In this document: piece by piece, positions 43,551 to 54,845 of the stretch
Position numbering within the stretch: position 1 is the first letter of the stretch
Layout: each line of letters opens with the position of its first letter
Assembly: GCF_900095265.1 (NCBI RefSeq)
Contig: NZ_LT607655.1
Span: forward strand, 62,001 to 126,000
Source of the DNA: Janthinobacterium sp. UMAB-56
GTDB lineage: Bacteria > Pseudomonadota > Gammaproteobacteria > Burkholderiales > Burkholderiaceae_D
Reading direction: 5' to 3'
Length of the DNA stretch: 64,000 nucleotides
The notes under the pieces: generated by a model
Databases searched by the model: none
What the model was told of the DNA's origin: nothing
Seen by the model: only the letters and a program-made list of their open reading frames with translations
Position numbers and translations under genes: made by a program

Positions 43551-43583
43551 AGTCTAGCAAGCGAATATGACAGCTTTATGACA
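43551..43583 (-). promoter_or_regulatory. Pho box and -10 of the pstS promoter
   Basis: On the minus strand TGTCAT repeats at 43578-43583 and 43567-43572, 11 bp apart (TGTCAT-AAAGC-TGTCAT), matching the PhoB consensus. TAGACT (43551-43556) lies 10 bases downstream, the usual place for the -10 box. Additional ATGACA copies at 43645-43650 and 43667-43672 give extra minus-strand half-sites further upstream. Confidence 0.82.
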
Positions 43584-43677
43584 TGGGTAAAAAATCCTGA
43601 AATAATTGGCTACGCCCCGGGAATCAACATTTGCGGCGCGGATAATGACAGAAGGGGCGACGCTTTATGACAGCTTA

Positions 43678-43710
43678 TGTCACGCTTACGTCATATTTCA
43701 TGATTACACT
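43678..43710 (+). promoter_or_regulatory. Pho-box-like repeat and -10 upstream of ppk1
   Basis: TGTCAC (43678) and CGTCAT (43689) are 11 bp apart on the plus strand. TACACT (43705-43710) resembles a -10 box 10 bases after the second repeat. This suggests that PhoB also activates ppk1. TAGAAT at 43741 is a possible second -10. Confidence 0.62.
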
Positions 43711-43771
43711 CACAACGCGTCATACATGATGAAATACGGCTAGAATTAACTATCTGCAAAGACAAAAGAAT

Positions 43772-45865
43772 ATGAAACCTGAACTGCACACGGAAGTGAC
43801 CAAATCGGGCATCCTGCTTGACCGCGAACTGTCGCAACTGACTTTCAACCGGCGCGTGATGGCCCAGGCGGAAGACCCGAACATTCCGCTGCTCGAGCGC
43901 CTGCGCTACCTGTGCATCGTCAGCAGCAACATGGATGAGTTCTTCGAGGTGCGCGTGGCCAGCCTGTTGGCGGCCGGCAGCATCGGCGGTTCGTTGGCCG
44001 GCCACCCTGCCCTGGCGGCCAACCTGGAACGCATCGGCAAGGAATGCCATGCGCTGGTGGAACGCCAGTACGAGATATTAAATAGCGAAGTCTTGCCGGC
44101 CTTGCGCGAAGCGGGCGTGCATTTGCTGCGCGACAGCGACCGCAACGAGGCGCAGCGTGCGTGGGTCAAGCAGTATTTCGACCGCGAAGTGCGCCCCTTG
44201 CTGACCCCCATCGGCCTCGACCCGGCCCATCCGTTCCCGCAAGTGGTAAACAAGAGCCTCAATTTCATCGTTTCGCTGAGCGGCAAGGATGCCTTCGGCC
44301 GCGGCACGGCGATCGCCATCGTCAAGGCGCCCCGTGTCTTGCCACGCGTCATCAAGCTGCCGGACGACATTTCCGGCGACGGCGTATCCTTCTGTTTATT
44401 GTCTTCCGTCATACACGCGCACATTTCCGACCTGTTTGCCGGGCGCGAAGTGATTGCCTATTCGCAATTTCGCGTCACGCGCGACAGCGACCTGTGGGTG
44501 GACGAAGACGAAGTCAAGAACCTGCGCCAGGCCTTGAAGGGCGAACTGGTGGGGCGCCAGTTCGGCACCTCCGTGCGCCTGGAAGTGGCGCGCAATTGCC
44601 CGCCAGAATTGTCGCAATTCCTGCTCGACCAGTTCAGCCTGGATCAAAGCCGGCTGTACCGCGTCAATGGCCCCGTGAACCTGGTGCGCCTGTCGGAAAT
44701 GATCGACCACGTGAAGCTGCCGGAATTGCGCTTCCCGCCGTTTTTCCCCGGCCTCGCGCACAAAGCCATCGGCAACGACATCTTTGCCGCGCTGAACAAG
44801 CACGACATCCTGCTGCATCACCCCTACCAGTCGTTCCAGACGGTGATCGACTTCATCCGCAGCGCCGCCTACGACCCATCCGTCGTCGCCATCAAGCAAA
44901 CGATCTACCGCACGGGCATGAATTCGGACTTGATGGAGTCACTCATTACAGCGGCGAAAATGGGCAAGGAAGTGACCGTCATCGTGGAACTGATGGCGCG
45001 TTTCGACGAGGAAGCCAATATCAACTGGGCCGACAAGCTGGAACAGGCCGGCGCGCAAGTCGTGTACGGCGTGGTGGGCCTGAAAACCCATGCCAAGGTG
45101 GCGCTCGTCATCCGCCGAGAAGAAGGCGCGCTGCGCTTCTACGCCCACTTGGGTACCGGCAACTACCACCCCACCACCACCAAGCTGTACACGGACTTCG
45201 GCTTGCTGACGGCGAACCAGGACCTGGCAGTGGAAGTGAACGAAGTCTTCATCCACCTGACCAGCCTGACCAAGCCGCACAACCTGAACCATCTGTGGCT
45301 GGCGCCGTTCGGCCTGCAAAGCGAGATCATCAAGGCCATCCGCAACGAAGCGAAGATCGCCCGCTCCGGCCAGCGCGGGCGCATCATCGTGAAGGTCAAT
45401 GCGCTGGTGGATGAATCCGTGATCCGCGCCCTGTATGCGGCCTCGACCGATGGCGTGAAGATCGACCTGATCGTGCGCGGCGCCTGCACCCTGAAACCGG
45501 GCGTGCCTGGCTTGTCGGAAAACATCAAGGTACGCTCCGTGATCGGCCGCTTCCTCGAACACAGCCGCATTTACTACTTCCGCAACGACCTGGCGCACGA
45601 TGTCTACCTGGCCAGCGCCGACTGGATGAGCCGCAATCTGTTCCGCCGCGTGGAAGTGGCCTTCCCCGTGCTGGACCGGGCACTGAAGCGGCGCGTGATC
45701 GCCGAAGGCTTGAATCCATATTTGAAGGATAATACGAATGCATGGGAACTGGAGCCGACGGGCCAGTACGCGCGCCGCAAGCCGCGCGGCAAGCAAACAC
45801 CGTTCAGCGCCCAGCAGTATTTGATGCAGACACTGGGCACGCCGAGCGCGGAGGTCGGCGAATAG
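43772..45865 (+). CDS. ppk1: Polyphosphate kinase 1
   Basis: The 697-residue enzyme polymerises the ATP gamma-phosphate into polyphosphate. It has the N-terminal domain (LDRELSQLTFNRRVMAQAED), head domain, and two phospholipase-D-like catalytic domains. The autophosphorylated His is H440 in GLKTHAKVALV, and the second is H597 in FLEHSRIYYF. The basic residues of the ATP pocket are in YRTGMNSDLMESL. It is divergent from pstS and shares a PhoB-controlled intergenic region, which fits phosphate storage. Confidence 0.97.
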   Translation: MKPELHTEVTKSGILLDRELSQLTFNRRVMAQAEDPNIPLLERLRYLCIVSSNMDEFFEVRVASLLAAGSIGGSLAGHPALAANLERIGKECHALVERQYEILNSEVLPALREAGVHLLRDSDRNEAQRAWVKQYFDREVRPLLTPIGLDPAHPFPQVVNKSLNFIVSLSGKDAFGRGTAIAIVKAPRVLPRVIKLPDDISGDGVSFCLLSSVIHAHISDLFAGREVIAYSQFRVTRDSDLWVDEDEVKNLRQALKGELVGRQFGTSVRLEVARNCPPELSQFLLDQFSLDQSRLYRVNGPVNLVRLSEMIDHVKLPELRFPPFFPGLAHKAIGNDIFAALNKHDILLHHPYQSFQTVIDFIRSAAYDPSVVAIKQTIYRTGMNSDLMESLITAAKMGKEVTVIVELMARFDEEANINWADKLEQAGAQVVYGVVGLKTHAKVALVIRREEGALRFYAHLGTGNYHPTTTKLYTDFGLLTANQDLAVEVNEVFIHLTSLTKPHNLNHLWLAPFGLQSEIIKAIRNEAKIARSGQRGRIIVKVNALVDESVIRALYAASTDGVKIDLIVRGACTLKPGVPGLSENIKVRSVIGRFLEHSRIYYFRNDLAHDVYLASADWMSRNLFRRVEVAFPVLDRALKRRVIAEGLNPYLKDNTNAWELEPTGQYARRKPRGKQTPFSAQQYLMQTLGTPSAEVGE

Positions 45866-45899
45866 GCAGCTTTCGACTTTCTACACAGAGGAGTACAAC

Positions 45900-46358
45900 A
45901 TGGACCTCATCTTGTGGCGCCACGCAGAAGCCGAGCCGGGCGTCCCCGACCTCGAACGCGCCCTGACCGTCAAAGGCCAGAAACAGGCGCGCCGCATGGG
46001 GGAATGGCTGGCCTCGCAACTACCGGAAAATTGCCGCATCCTCGTCAGCCCCGCCCTGCGCACCCTGCAAACGGCGGAAGCGCTGGGGCGCAAGTTCAAG
46101 CTGATGCCGGAACTGGCGCCCGGCGCCGAGGCGGAAGACATCCTGCAGGCGGCCAACTGGCCCAGCGGCAAGGAAACCGTGCTCATCGTCGGCCACCAGC
46201 CCACGCTGGGCCAGGCGGCCGCCCTGCTGCTGACGGGCGAGGAGCAGGAATGGGAGATGCGCAAGGCCAGCGCGTGGTGGTTCTCGCAGCGCGAACCGGG
46301 CGATCCCATCAGCGTCTATTTAAAAGCCGTCATGGCGCATGACCTGGTGGTGAAATAA
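45900..46358 (+). CDS. sixA: Phosphohistidine phosphatase SixA
   Basis: The 152-residue member of the histidine phosphatase superfamily has the catalytic RHAEAE at residues 7-12 and the second His in IVGHQPTLG. SixA dephosphorylates His on phosphotransfer proteins, including Npr of the nitrogen phosphotransferase system. A strong GAGGAG ribosome binding site lies before the ATG, 34 bases after ppk1, so the two are probably cotranscribed. Confidence 0.9.
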   Translation: MDLILWRHAEAEPGVPDLERALTVKGQKQARRMGEWLASQLPENCRILVSPALRTLQTAEALGRKFKLMPELAPGAEAEDILQAANWPSGKETVLIVGHQPTLGQAAALLLTGEEQEWEMRKASAWWFSQREPGDPISVYLKAVMAHDLVVK

Positions 46359-46543
46359 GGGTGGTGAAGCAGGGAAATGCGCAAAAAGTGCGCTGGGACA
46401 AATACTGGCAGGAATTGCAACTCGTCAGCCTTGTAAAGCGCTGCCGATCTGCTAGAGTTTAATGGCATCAACGACGTGTTGGAGCAATGCTCTGGCACCT
46501 TGAGCAACCCAGCGGACAGCCGCTCAACGGCGGCTGAAAGACC

Positions 46544-46669
46544 ATGTTAACCTTCCTCGTTTTTCTCTTCATCGCCATCTTCGCCGCCATCATCGGCTTT
46601 GTCGCCTTTGAACTGATCGAAGAAATGCGCGGCAGCCACCACAAGCTGATGGACCGCTACCACGAGTAG
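46544..46669 (+). CDS. 41-residue single-span membrane microprotein (putative)
   Basis: The product starts MLTFLVFLFIAIFAAIIGFV, one hydrophobic helix, followed by AFELIEEMRGSHHKLMDRYHE, an acidic and basic tail. The composition is clearly membrane-like and unlike random GC-rich frames. The ribosome binding site is weak (GAAAG). I recognise no family; small proteins of this shape often modulate membrane complexes. Confidence 0.5.
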   Translation: MLTFLVFLFIAIFAAIIGFVAFELIEEMRGSHHKLMDRYHE

Positions 46670-46845
46670 CGTTCACCTCGGCACTATCGCATGGCGCCAG
46701 CGACGGCCTACCGGCCCGTCCCTCGCGCCATCCTTGCACCGCCCAACAAAACTGACTGCGCGTCGCGATTTGCAGGCTGCGATGCTCACTGCCTCGGCGG
46801 CCCCGTGCACGACACAGTTCCGCCTCTCAAGCACCACTGCCTTCC

Positions 46846-46869
46846 GCTCGCTACAGTTTTGTAGCGAGC
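46846..46869 (-). terminator. Hairpin after the polyamine-binding gene
   Basis: A 9-bp stem (GCTCGCTAC / GTAGCGAGC) with a 6-base loop lies eight bases after the potF-like stop. No T-tract is seen on the minus strand, so termination strength is uncertain. Confidence 0.5.
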
Positions 46870-46876
46870 TCGTACC

Positions 46877-47992
46877 TTAAACTCCCGTCTTGAACTTCGT
46901 ATAGATACGCGTCATCAGCCGGCGGATATCGGCCGTTGTCGCTTCCGGTGCGGCCATGCGCTGCTTGTCGGCGTCAGACAGGAAGATAGCCTTGTTTTCG
47001 CCGATGTCCTTGCGTACATACTTGATACTGGCCGGATTCGGATTCGCGTAAAACACCTTGTTGCTCAGGCTGGCATGCACTTGCGGACGCAAAATGTAGT
47101 TAATGAACAGGTGCGCATTGTTCGGGTGCGGCGCGTCGGCCGGGATGGCCATGGTGTCGAACATCAGGGCGGCCGTCTTTGGCACCAGCACCTGGATCAC
47201 ATTGCCATTCTTGGCATCGATGGCGCGCTGGCGCGCGATATTGATATCGCCCGACCAGCCCAGCGCGACGCAGACAGAACCGTTGGCCATGTCATTAATG
47301 TAACCGGACGAGCTGAACAGGGTCACATAGGGACGGATGGCTTGCAGCACCTTGCCCGCTTCCTGGTAGTCGGCGCTGGACTTCGAGTAGGCGGGTTTGC
47401 CCAGGTATTGCAGGGCGGCAGGCAGCACTTCCGATGGCGAGTCGAGGAAGGACACGCCGCACGATTTCAGCTTCGCCGCATATTTCGGGTCGAAGATCAG
47501 GTCCCAGGCATTCTCAGGCATGGGCATGCCACCCAGCGCCGCCTTGACCTTGTTGACGTTGATGCCCACCGTCGTGTAACCCCACAGCCAGTCGACCAGG
47601 TAATCGTTGTTCGGGTCGATCTTCGACAGCTTGGCTTGCAGGTTGGAGTCCAGGTTGCCCAGGTTCGTCAGCTTGCTCTTGTCGAGTTTGCGCAGCAGGC
47701 CCGCATCGATCTGCAGGCGCGCCCACTGGGCCGTCGGCACGACGATGTCGTAGCCGGACTTGCCCGCCACCAGTTTCGCATTGAGGATTTCGTTATTGTC
47801 GAAAACGTCGTAGCGTACCTTGATGCCCGTTTCCTTTTCAAAATTCTTGATCGTATCGTCGCCGATATAGTCGGACCAGTTGTAGATGTTCAGTACTTTT
47901 TCTTCCTGGGCCTGGGCAGGCAAGGCCAGCACGGCTGCCGCCAAGGTCAATCCCACTCCAATGCGCCGTCCTGCTTGCCATGTGTTTGCCAT
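46877..47992 (-). CDS. potF: Polyamine ABC transporter substrate-binding protein (PotF-like)
   Basis: The 371-residue periplasmic protein has a signal peptide (basic RR, then VGLTLAAAVLALPAQA). The mature protein begins EEKVLNIYNWSDYIGDDTIKNFEKETGIKV. The YNWSDYI motif, DIVVPTAQW and WGYTTVGINVNKV are typical of PotD/PotF. GGAGG precedes ATG 47992; the open frame further upstream runs into clpB and is not used. No potGHI genes are in the window, so it may serve a transporter elsewhere. Confidence 0.9.
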   Translation of the reverse strand: MANTWQAGRRIGVGLTLAAAVLALPAQAQEEKVLNIYNWSDYIGDDTIKNFEKETGIKVRYDVFDNNEILNAKLVAGKSGYDIVVPTAQWARLQIDAGLLRKLDKSKLTNLGNLDSNLQAKLSKIDPNNDYLVDWLWGYTTVGINVNKVKAALGGMPMPENAWDLIFDPKYAAKLKSCGVSFLDSPSEVLPAALQYLGKPAYSKSSADYQEAGKVLQAIRPYVTLFSSSGYINDMANGSVCVALGWSGDINIARQRAIDAKNGNVIQVLVPKTAALMFDTMAIPADAPHPNNAHLFINYILRPQVHASLSNKVFYANPNPASIKYVRKDIGENKAIFLSDADKQRMAAPEATTADIRRLMTRIYTKFKTGV

Positions 47993-48048
47993 CGTATCGC
48001 CTCCAGAAGAATCAGAAAATAGTGCCGATGATAGCAAGAAGGGCGCGA

Positions 48049-48083
48049 TCAGGTCTAGCCTGATCGCGCCCTTGCCTATCGCG
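48049..48083 (-). terminator. Terminator hairpin after clpB
   Basis: A perfect 15-bp stem (48049-48063 with 48069-48083) with a 5-base loop. On the minus strand it is followed by CTTGCT, T-rich but without a long T run. It separates clpB from the potF-like gene. Confidence 0.7.
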
Positions 48084-48101
48084 CAATATGAACGCGGCAG
48101 C

Positions 48102-50708
<2,607 letters not shown>

Positions 50709-50741
50709 GAAAAGCGCTCCCGGTTAATTAGTTGTTAACCA

Positions 50742-50768
50742 AATTGGGGTGAGGCGGTCCTTTTCAAG
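50742..50768 (-). promoter_or_regulatory. Sigma-32 heat-shock promoter of clpB
   Basis: On the minus strand CTTGAAA (50762-50768) and CCCCAATT (50742-50749) are 12 bases apart, close to the RpoH consensus. It lies 34-60 bases before the clpB start. Confidence 0.85.
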
Positions 50769-50829
50769 CATACACAAAGCATAAAACTGATGCATTGTTG
50801 CAAATGCTAACGTGCGCGGCAAATACGCC

Positions 50830-51297
50830 TCAGCTGGCCCGCGCCGTCCATTTATCCAGTGCTGTCTCGTCGCTGTCGCGCGCATCGACCCAGCGCGCCC
50901 CTTCCGGCGTGTCTTCCTTCTTCCAGAACGGCGCCTGCGTCTTCAGGTAATCGATGATGAATTCGCAAGCGGCAAAGGCTACGCCCCGGTGAGCGGACGA
51001 GACCGCCACCAGCACGATCTGCTCCTGCGGCAGCAGGGGCCCCACGCGGTGGATCACCGACGCGCCAGCGAGGGGCCAGCGCTCCCGCGCCTGCTCCACG
51101 ATGGCAACGATGGACTTTTCCGTCATGCCCGGATAGTGCTCGAGCTCCATGGCAGCCACGTCCAAGCCTTCGTTCATGTCGCGCACCGTACCGACGAAGC
51201 TGACGACGGCGCCCACCTTGGGGTTGCCTGCACGTAATTGTGCAATTTCTTGACTCAAGTCAAAATCGGCTTGCTGGACGCGGACGGAAATGCTCAT
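50830..51297 (-). CDS. moaE: Molybdopterin synthase catalytic subunit MoaE
   Basis: The 155-residue enzyme transfers sulfur to precursor Z with the thiocarboxylated MoaD subunit. The signatures FVGTVRDMNEG, LEHYPGMTEKSI, VIHRVGPLLPQEQIVLVAV and the Lys-containing APFWKKE are all present. moaD is not in the window. Its start overlaps the stop of the DUF349 gene (ATGA). Confidence 0.95.
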   Translation of the reverse strand: MSISVRVQQADFDLSQEIAQLRAGNPKVGAVVSFVGTVRDMNEGLDVAAMELEHYPGMTEKSIVAIVEQARERWPLAGASVIHRVGPLLPQEQIVLVAVSSAHRGVAFAACEFIIDYLKTQAPFWKKEDTPEGARWVDARDSDETALDKWTARAS

Positions 51298-53873
51298 TTG
51301 ACGCTGCCTCCTATGCGGCGCAGCAAGGTTTCAATGCGGCTGGCCGTGCGCGCATCGGTGGCGGCGGCAATCGCGCACAGCTGCATCAGCTGCGACACTT
51401 GCGTGAGCGGCTTCTGGCCCGATTTCAGCGACGATTGCAACACTTCCACCTGCATTTTCAGGCGGTCGCGGGCAAATTCGGCGCCGCTGTCGACGCCGGC
51501 GACGATTTCCAGGCGCAAGACTTCCTCACGCAAGCGCTCCTGGTTGGCCTGCAATTGTTGCACGTAGGCGGCCGCGCCCTCGCCCAGCGCGGCCTGGGCG
51601 GCGGCAAAGCGCTGCTGCAGGCTGCGTTCGTACTGGGCGTCGAGCGGCGGCAAGGCGCTCCAGCGCTGATCCCAAGCGGCAGCGTCGGCGCTGTCGCCCC
51701 CCTCGAGCAGCGAGGTTTCCAGCGCCTGCACCAGGCGCAGCTTGTCGCGCAGGGCATTCGCCTGGGCCGCACCGGCACGCTCGGCGATGGCATCCGCTTG
51801 CGCTTGCACGCCGGCGACAGCCGCCTGGTAACGCTGTTCGATCTTCGCTTCGCTGGCGCGCGGCACGGGACCGCTGGCATTCCAGGCGGCGCGCGTGTCA
51901 CGCAGCAACTGGTGGATGAAGGCGCTGCGGGCCTTGTCGTCGCCCTCGGGCACGACGGCCGTTTCCAGCGCTTCGCACAGCGCTACGCGCGCATGCAAGT
52001 GTTCGCGGCGCTCGTGGTCGGCCGCGTGAGCCGTTTCCTTGCGCCTGGCAAAGATGTCGTCGCAAGCGGCGCGGAAGCGCTGCCACAGCGCCTGTTCCGC
52101 GCGGCGCTCCAGCGGCAAGGCTTTTGCCAGCTCCTGCCATTTGTCCTGCAAGGCTTTGAGCATGTCAACCGTGTTGCGCTCCGACGGTTTGAGCAAGCCC
52201 ACTTCGACGATCAATTGTTCGCGGCGCGCCGTCTCGATCTGGCGCTGCGTGTCCAGCGGCTTCGACAGCGCGTCCAGCGCGGCGCCGAACTCGGCGTCCA
52301 GGCGTTTCTTTTCCTTGCGGTCAATGGTGCCCAGGCGCGTCCACGCCTGGCGCAAGCGCTGCGAGGCGGAGGCGACGTGTTTCCAGTCGGTACTTTCTTC
52401 GGCCGCCAGGGCCGCCGTTTCCGCGATCAATTCCTGGGCCTTGGCCGCATTGCCGTGGCGCTCATCGGCCAGTAGCTTGAAATGCTGGGCCGCTGGCGCA
52501 TACGCCACGCTGCAGGCGGCGTCGAAACGCTCCCACAAAGACTTAGGCGCCGGGCCGGACAAGGTGTCGAGCGACTTCCAGCGCTCGCGCAAGCTGCCCA
52601 CTTTCTTGGCCAACTCGGCCATTGGCAATTCTTGTGCCGGCAATTCCTCACCCGCCTTGACCAGTTCCTCGCGCGACACGTTGCCACCCCAGCGCGCCCA
52701 GTCAGCCAATTGCTTGAATTGCCCGCGTACATGGGCCAGGCGATCCGCTTGCGCAGGCGTCAATCGGCCGTGCTTGGTATCGCGCAAGGTCTTGTCGTGT
52801 TCGGACGCCACGTGCAGCAAGCCATCCTGCAGGGCCGCTTCCATGGCGTCGAGCACCTTGAAGAACTGCTCCGTCGCTTCTTTCGACACGGGCGCGTGTT
52901 CCTGGCGCGGCTTGCGCGGCGCTGGCTCGGCATGGGCCGGTGCGGCCTCTGCCGTTGCCGCCTGCACGGGCGCCGGCGCACTGGCCAGCACGGCCGCAAA
53001 TTGCTGCTGCAAGCTGTCGGACAAACTCGATTCGGGCAGGCGCGGCAAGGCTTGCCAAGCGCGCTTCAAGGTGTCTGCGTCCAGGGTGGCGGCGTCCTGC
53101 GCCTGCCATTCGGCCAGCGCCCCCTGGCGCGCGTCGAACACGGCCTGGTGCTGCTGCAGGGCTTGCAAGGCGGACTGCGCCTGCTCGCGCGCCTGGAGAA
53201 AATCGCTTTCCAGGTGTTTCGGCAAGGAGCCGCGCTCGGGCGATTGCGCATGCTGCGCATGCTGCGCATCCAGGCTTGCCAGCGCCTGCGCCAGTTCTTC
53301 GGCAGACTGGCCATTGCTGGCCAGCGCGCGCGCGGCGGCAACGGCGTCGATCACGGCGCGCTGCAGCAGCACTTGCGCTTCCAGGCGGGCGGCAAGCGCG
53401 GCGCGCGCGGCGGCGAAGGCGGTCGCCAGCTCGGGCGTGGCCTTGATCACTTGCCATTGGCGGTCCAGCTCGGCCACCTGATTCGGGCTGAGCTTGTCAT
53501 CGCTCAGCAGGCGCTGGGCCGTGGCGATGCTGGCCTCGGCGCGCTGGGTTTCCGCCGCCTGGTGGCGGATCAGGTCGATTCGGCCCTGCATCAGTTTGGC
53601 GACGCGGCGGTCCGTGTTGCGCATGGCGTGGTGGACTTTTTCCAGCAGGGGCAAGGCATGGACGTGTTCGGCCGCGATCAGACGGGCATCGGCAAATTCG
53701 CTGGCCAGGATGAATTCAAAGGCGGCGGCTTCGTCACCCGCCACGGCATGGGCGCGCGCAACCTGTTCGGCGCGGCGCGATGCGCTCAGCGCCGAGGCGG
53801 CGGCCTGTTCTGCCACGACAGGATCGGGTGCGGCAGTCTTGCTGGCAGAACGCTTGAAGAGAAATTCGAACAT
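51294..53873 (-). CDS. DUF349 domain protein
   Basis: The 859-residue protein is rich in Ala, Gln, Arg and Trp and is almost entirely helical. It contains several DUF349-type repeats of about 75 residues, with recurring W-x(n)-F/R-A-A-C patterns such as ALWQRFRAACDDIFARRK and SLWERFDAACSVAYAPAAQHF. No catalytic motif is seen. The start MFEFLFKRSASKT at 53873 is typical of this family in Oxalobacteraceae-like genomes. The function is unknown to me. It is translationally coupled to moaE, which is not an obvious partner. Confidence 0.85.
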   Translation of the reverse strand: MFEFLFKRSASKTAAPDPVVAEQAAASALSASRRAEQVARAHAVAGDEAAAFEFILASEFADARLIAAEHVHALPLLEKVHHAMRNTDRRVAKLMQGRIDLIRHQAAETQRAEASIATAQRLLSDDKLSPNQVAELDRQWQVIKATPELATAFAAARAALAARLEAQVLLQRAVIDAVAAARALASNGQSAEELAQALASLDAQHAQHAQSPERGSLPKHLESDFLQAREQAQSALQALQQHQAVFDARQGALAEWQAQDAATLDADTLKRAWQALPRLPESSLSDSLQQQFAAVLASAPAPVQAATAEAAPAHAEPAPRKPRQEHAPVSKEATEQFFKVLDAMEAALQDGLLHVASEHDKTLRDTKHGRLTPAQADRLAHVRGQFKQLADWARWGGNVSREELVKAGEELPAQELPMAELAKKVGSLRERWKSLDTLSGPAPKSLWERFDAACSVAYAPAAQHFKLLADERHGNAAKAQELIAETAALAAEESTDWKHVASASQRLRQAWTRLGTIDRKEKKRLDAEFGAALDALSKPLDTQRQIETARREQLIVEVGLLKPSERNTVDMLKALQDKWQELAKALPLERRAEQALWQRFRAACDDIFARRKETAHAADHERREHLHARVALCEALETAVVPEGDDKARSAFIHQLLRDTRAAWNASGPVPRASEAKIEQRYQAAVAGVQAQADAIAERAGAAQANALRDKLRLVQALETSLLEGGDSADAAAWDQRWSALPPLDAQYERSLQQRFAAAQAALGEGAAAYVQQLQANQERLREEVLRLEIVAGVDSGAEFARDRLKMQVEVLQSSLKSGQKPLTQVSQLMQLCAIAAATDARTASRIETLLRRIGGSVK

Positions 53874-54050
53874 GACGGGTTTCGCGTGGATCAAAACCAC
53901 CATCATAACAAAGCCCGGAGTATTGCATCGGACAGGTCTGTACAAGTTGGCAAATGAGTCACACAACACGCCTCCCATGCTGGCGCCAGCGCAAAACCAC
54001 GCTCGCGGAGCCGCTGCACACGGGCGACCGAGGAGGGTGCCCGCTCCCCG

Positions 54051-54731
54051 TCAAGCCCGCGCGCGCAGGGCTTGCGGCGCCGCTGGCAAGGCATCCGCAG
54101 CAGCGTTGGCGGCGGTGGCGCTATCGGTGGCGTCAGCGCTGCTGCCAGGCGTCCCCGGCGCCGGCGCAGGCACTGGCAAAACAAAAGGCAAGACCTGCGC
54201 CTTGCCACGGCGCGCTTCCTGCGCGCGCGCATCGTGGGCGAGGAACTGGTAGGCGATGGCAAACCACGCTTCGCCCACGATGACCTTGCGCGCCAGCGCA
54301 AACAGCTCGCGCTCCTCTTTTTCAAGGCGCTGCAACAGGGCCGCGCAAAAGGCGTCGATGGCGGCGCACAGCTGCTCGGCCTGCAATTCGGAATGGTCGA
54401 TGGCGGCACCCGCGCGCTGCTGCACGACATTGATGCTTTCCAGCGCAGCATGGTTCAAGCCATTGATCTCATTGAGCAAACCATCGAGCGGGCCGTCCGC
54501 ACGCGGCGCGGCCTGACGGATGGCGGGGATCAGATACATCTCCACCTTGCGCCAGTAGCCCCCCTGATACAGGCGGCTCAGCCAGTCGCCTGCGTACTGC
54601 AGCTGCGCCAGGCTGAGCTGGCTCTGCTGGCGCAGCTGCACCTGCATGTATTTCTGAAAAGCCAGCAGGCTCATGCGGATGCTGGCCTGTTCCACTGACA
54701 GGGAAACCAATATATATGTTGCCGTAAGCAT
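54051..54731 (-). CDS. Hypothetical helical protein, hemerythrin-like end
   Basis: The 226-residue protein starts MLTATYILVSL, with GGGAG seven bases upstream, a strong start. The middle (60-170) is helical; the stretch EKEERELFALARKVIVGEAWFAIAYQFL resembles the last helix of hemerythrin domains, but the HHE metal ligands are not complete. The tail is Pro/Ala/Thr-rich low complexity. I do not recognise a family, and the resemblance is weak. Confidence 0.6.
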   Translation of the reverse strand: MLTATYILVSLSVEQASIRMSLLAFQKYMQVQLRQQSQLSLAQLQYAGDWLSRLYQGGYWRKVEMYLIPAIRQAAPRADGPLDGLLNEINGLNHAALESINVVQQRAGAAIDHSELQAEQLCAAIDAFCAALLQRLEKEERELFALARKVIVGEAWFAIAYQFLAHDARAQEARRGKAQVLPFVLPVPAPAPGTPGSSADATDSATAANAAADALPAAPQALRARA

Positions 54732-54845
54732 GTACTCACTCCCGAAAATGCGCTGGATGTCTCAGCCTGGAAGTGAAAGTGTAAAGACTACCGACAGGGC
54801 CTGGTTTGATCCTGCACAAACCCGCAGCGAGCCCCCTGCGCTTTT

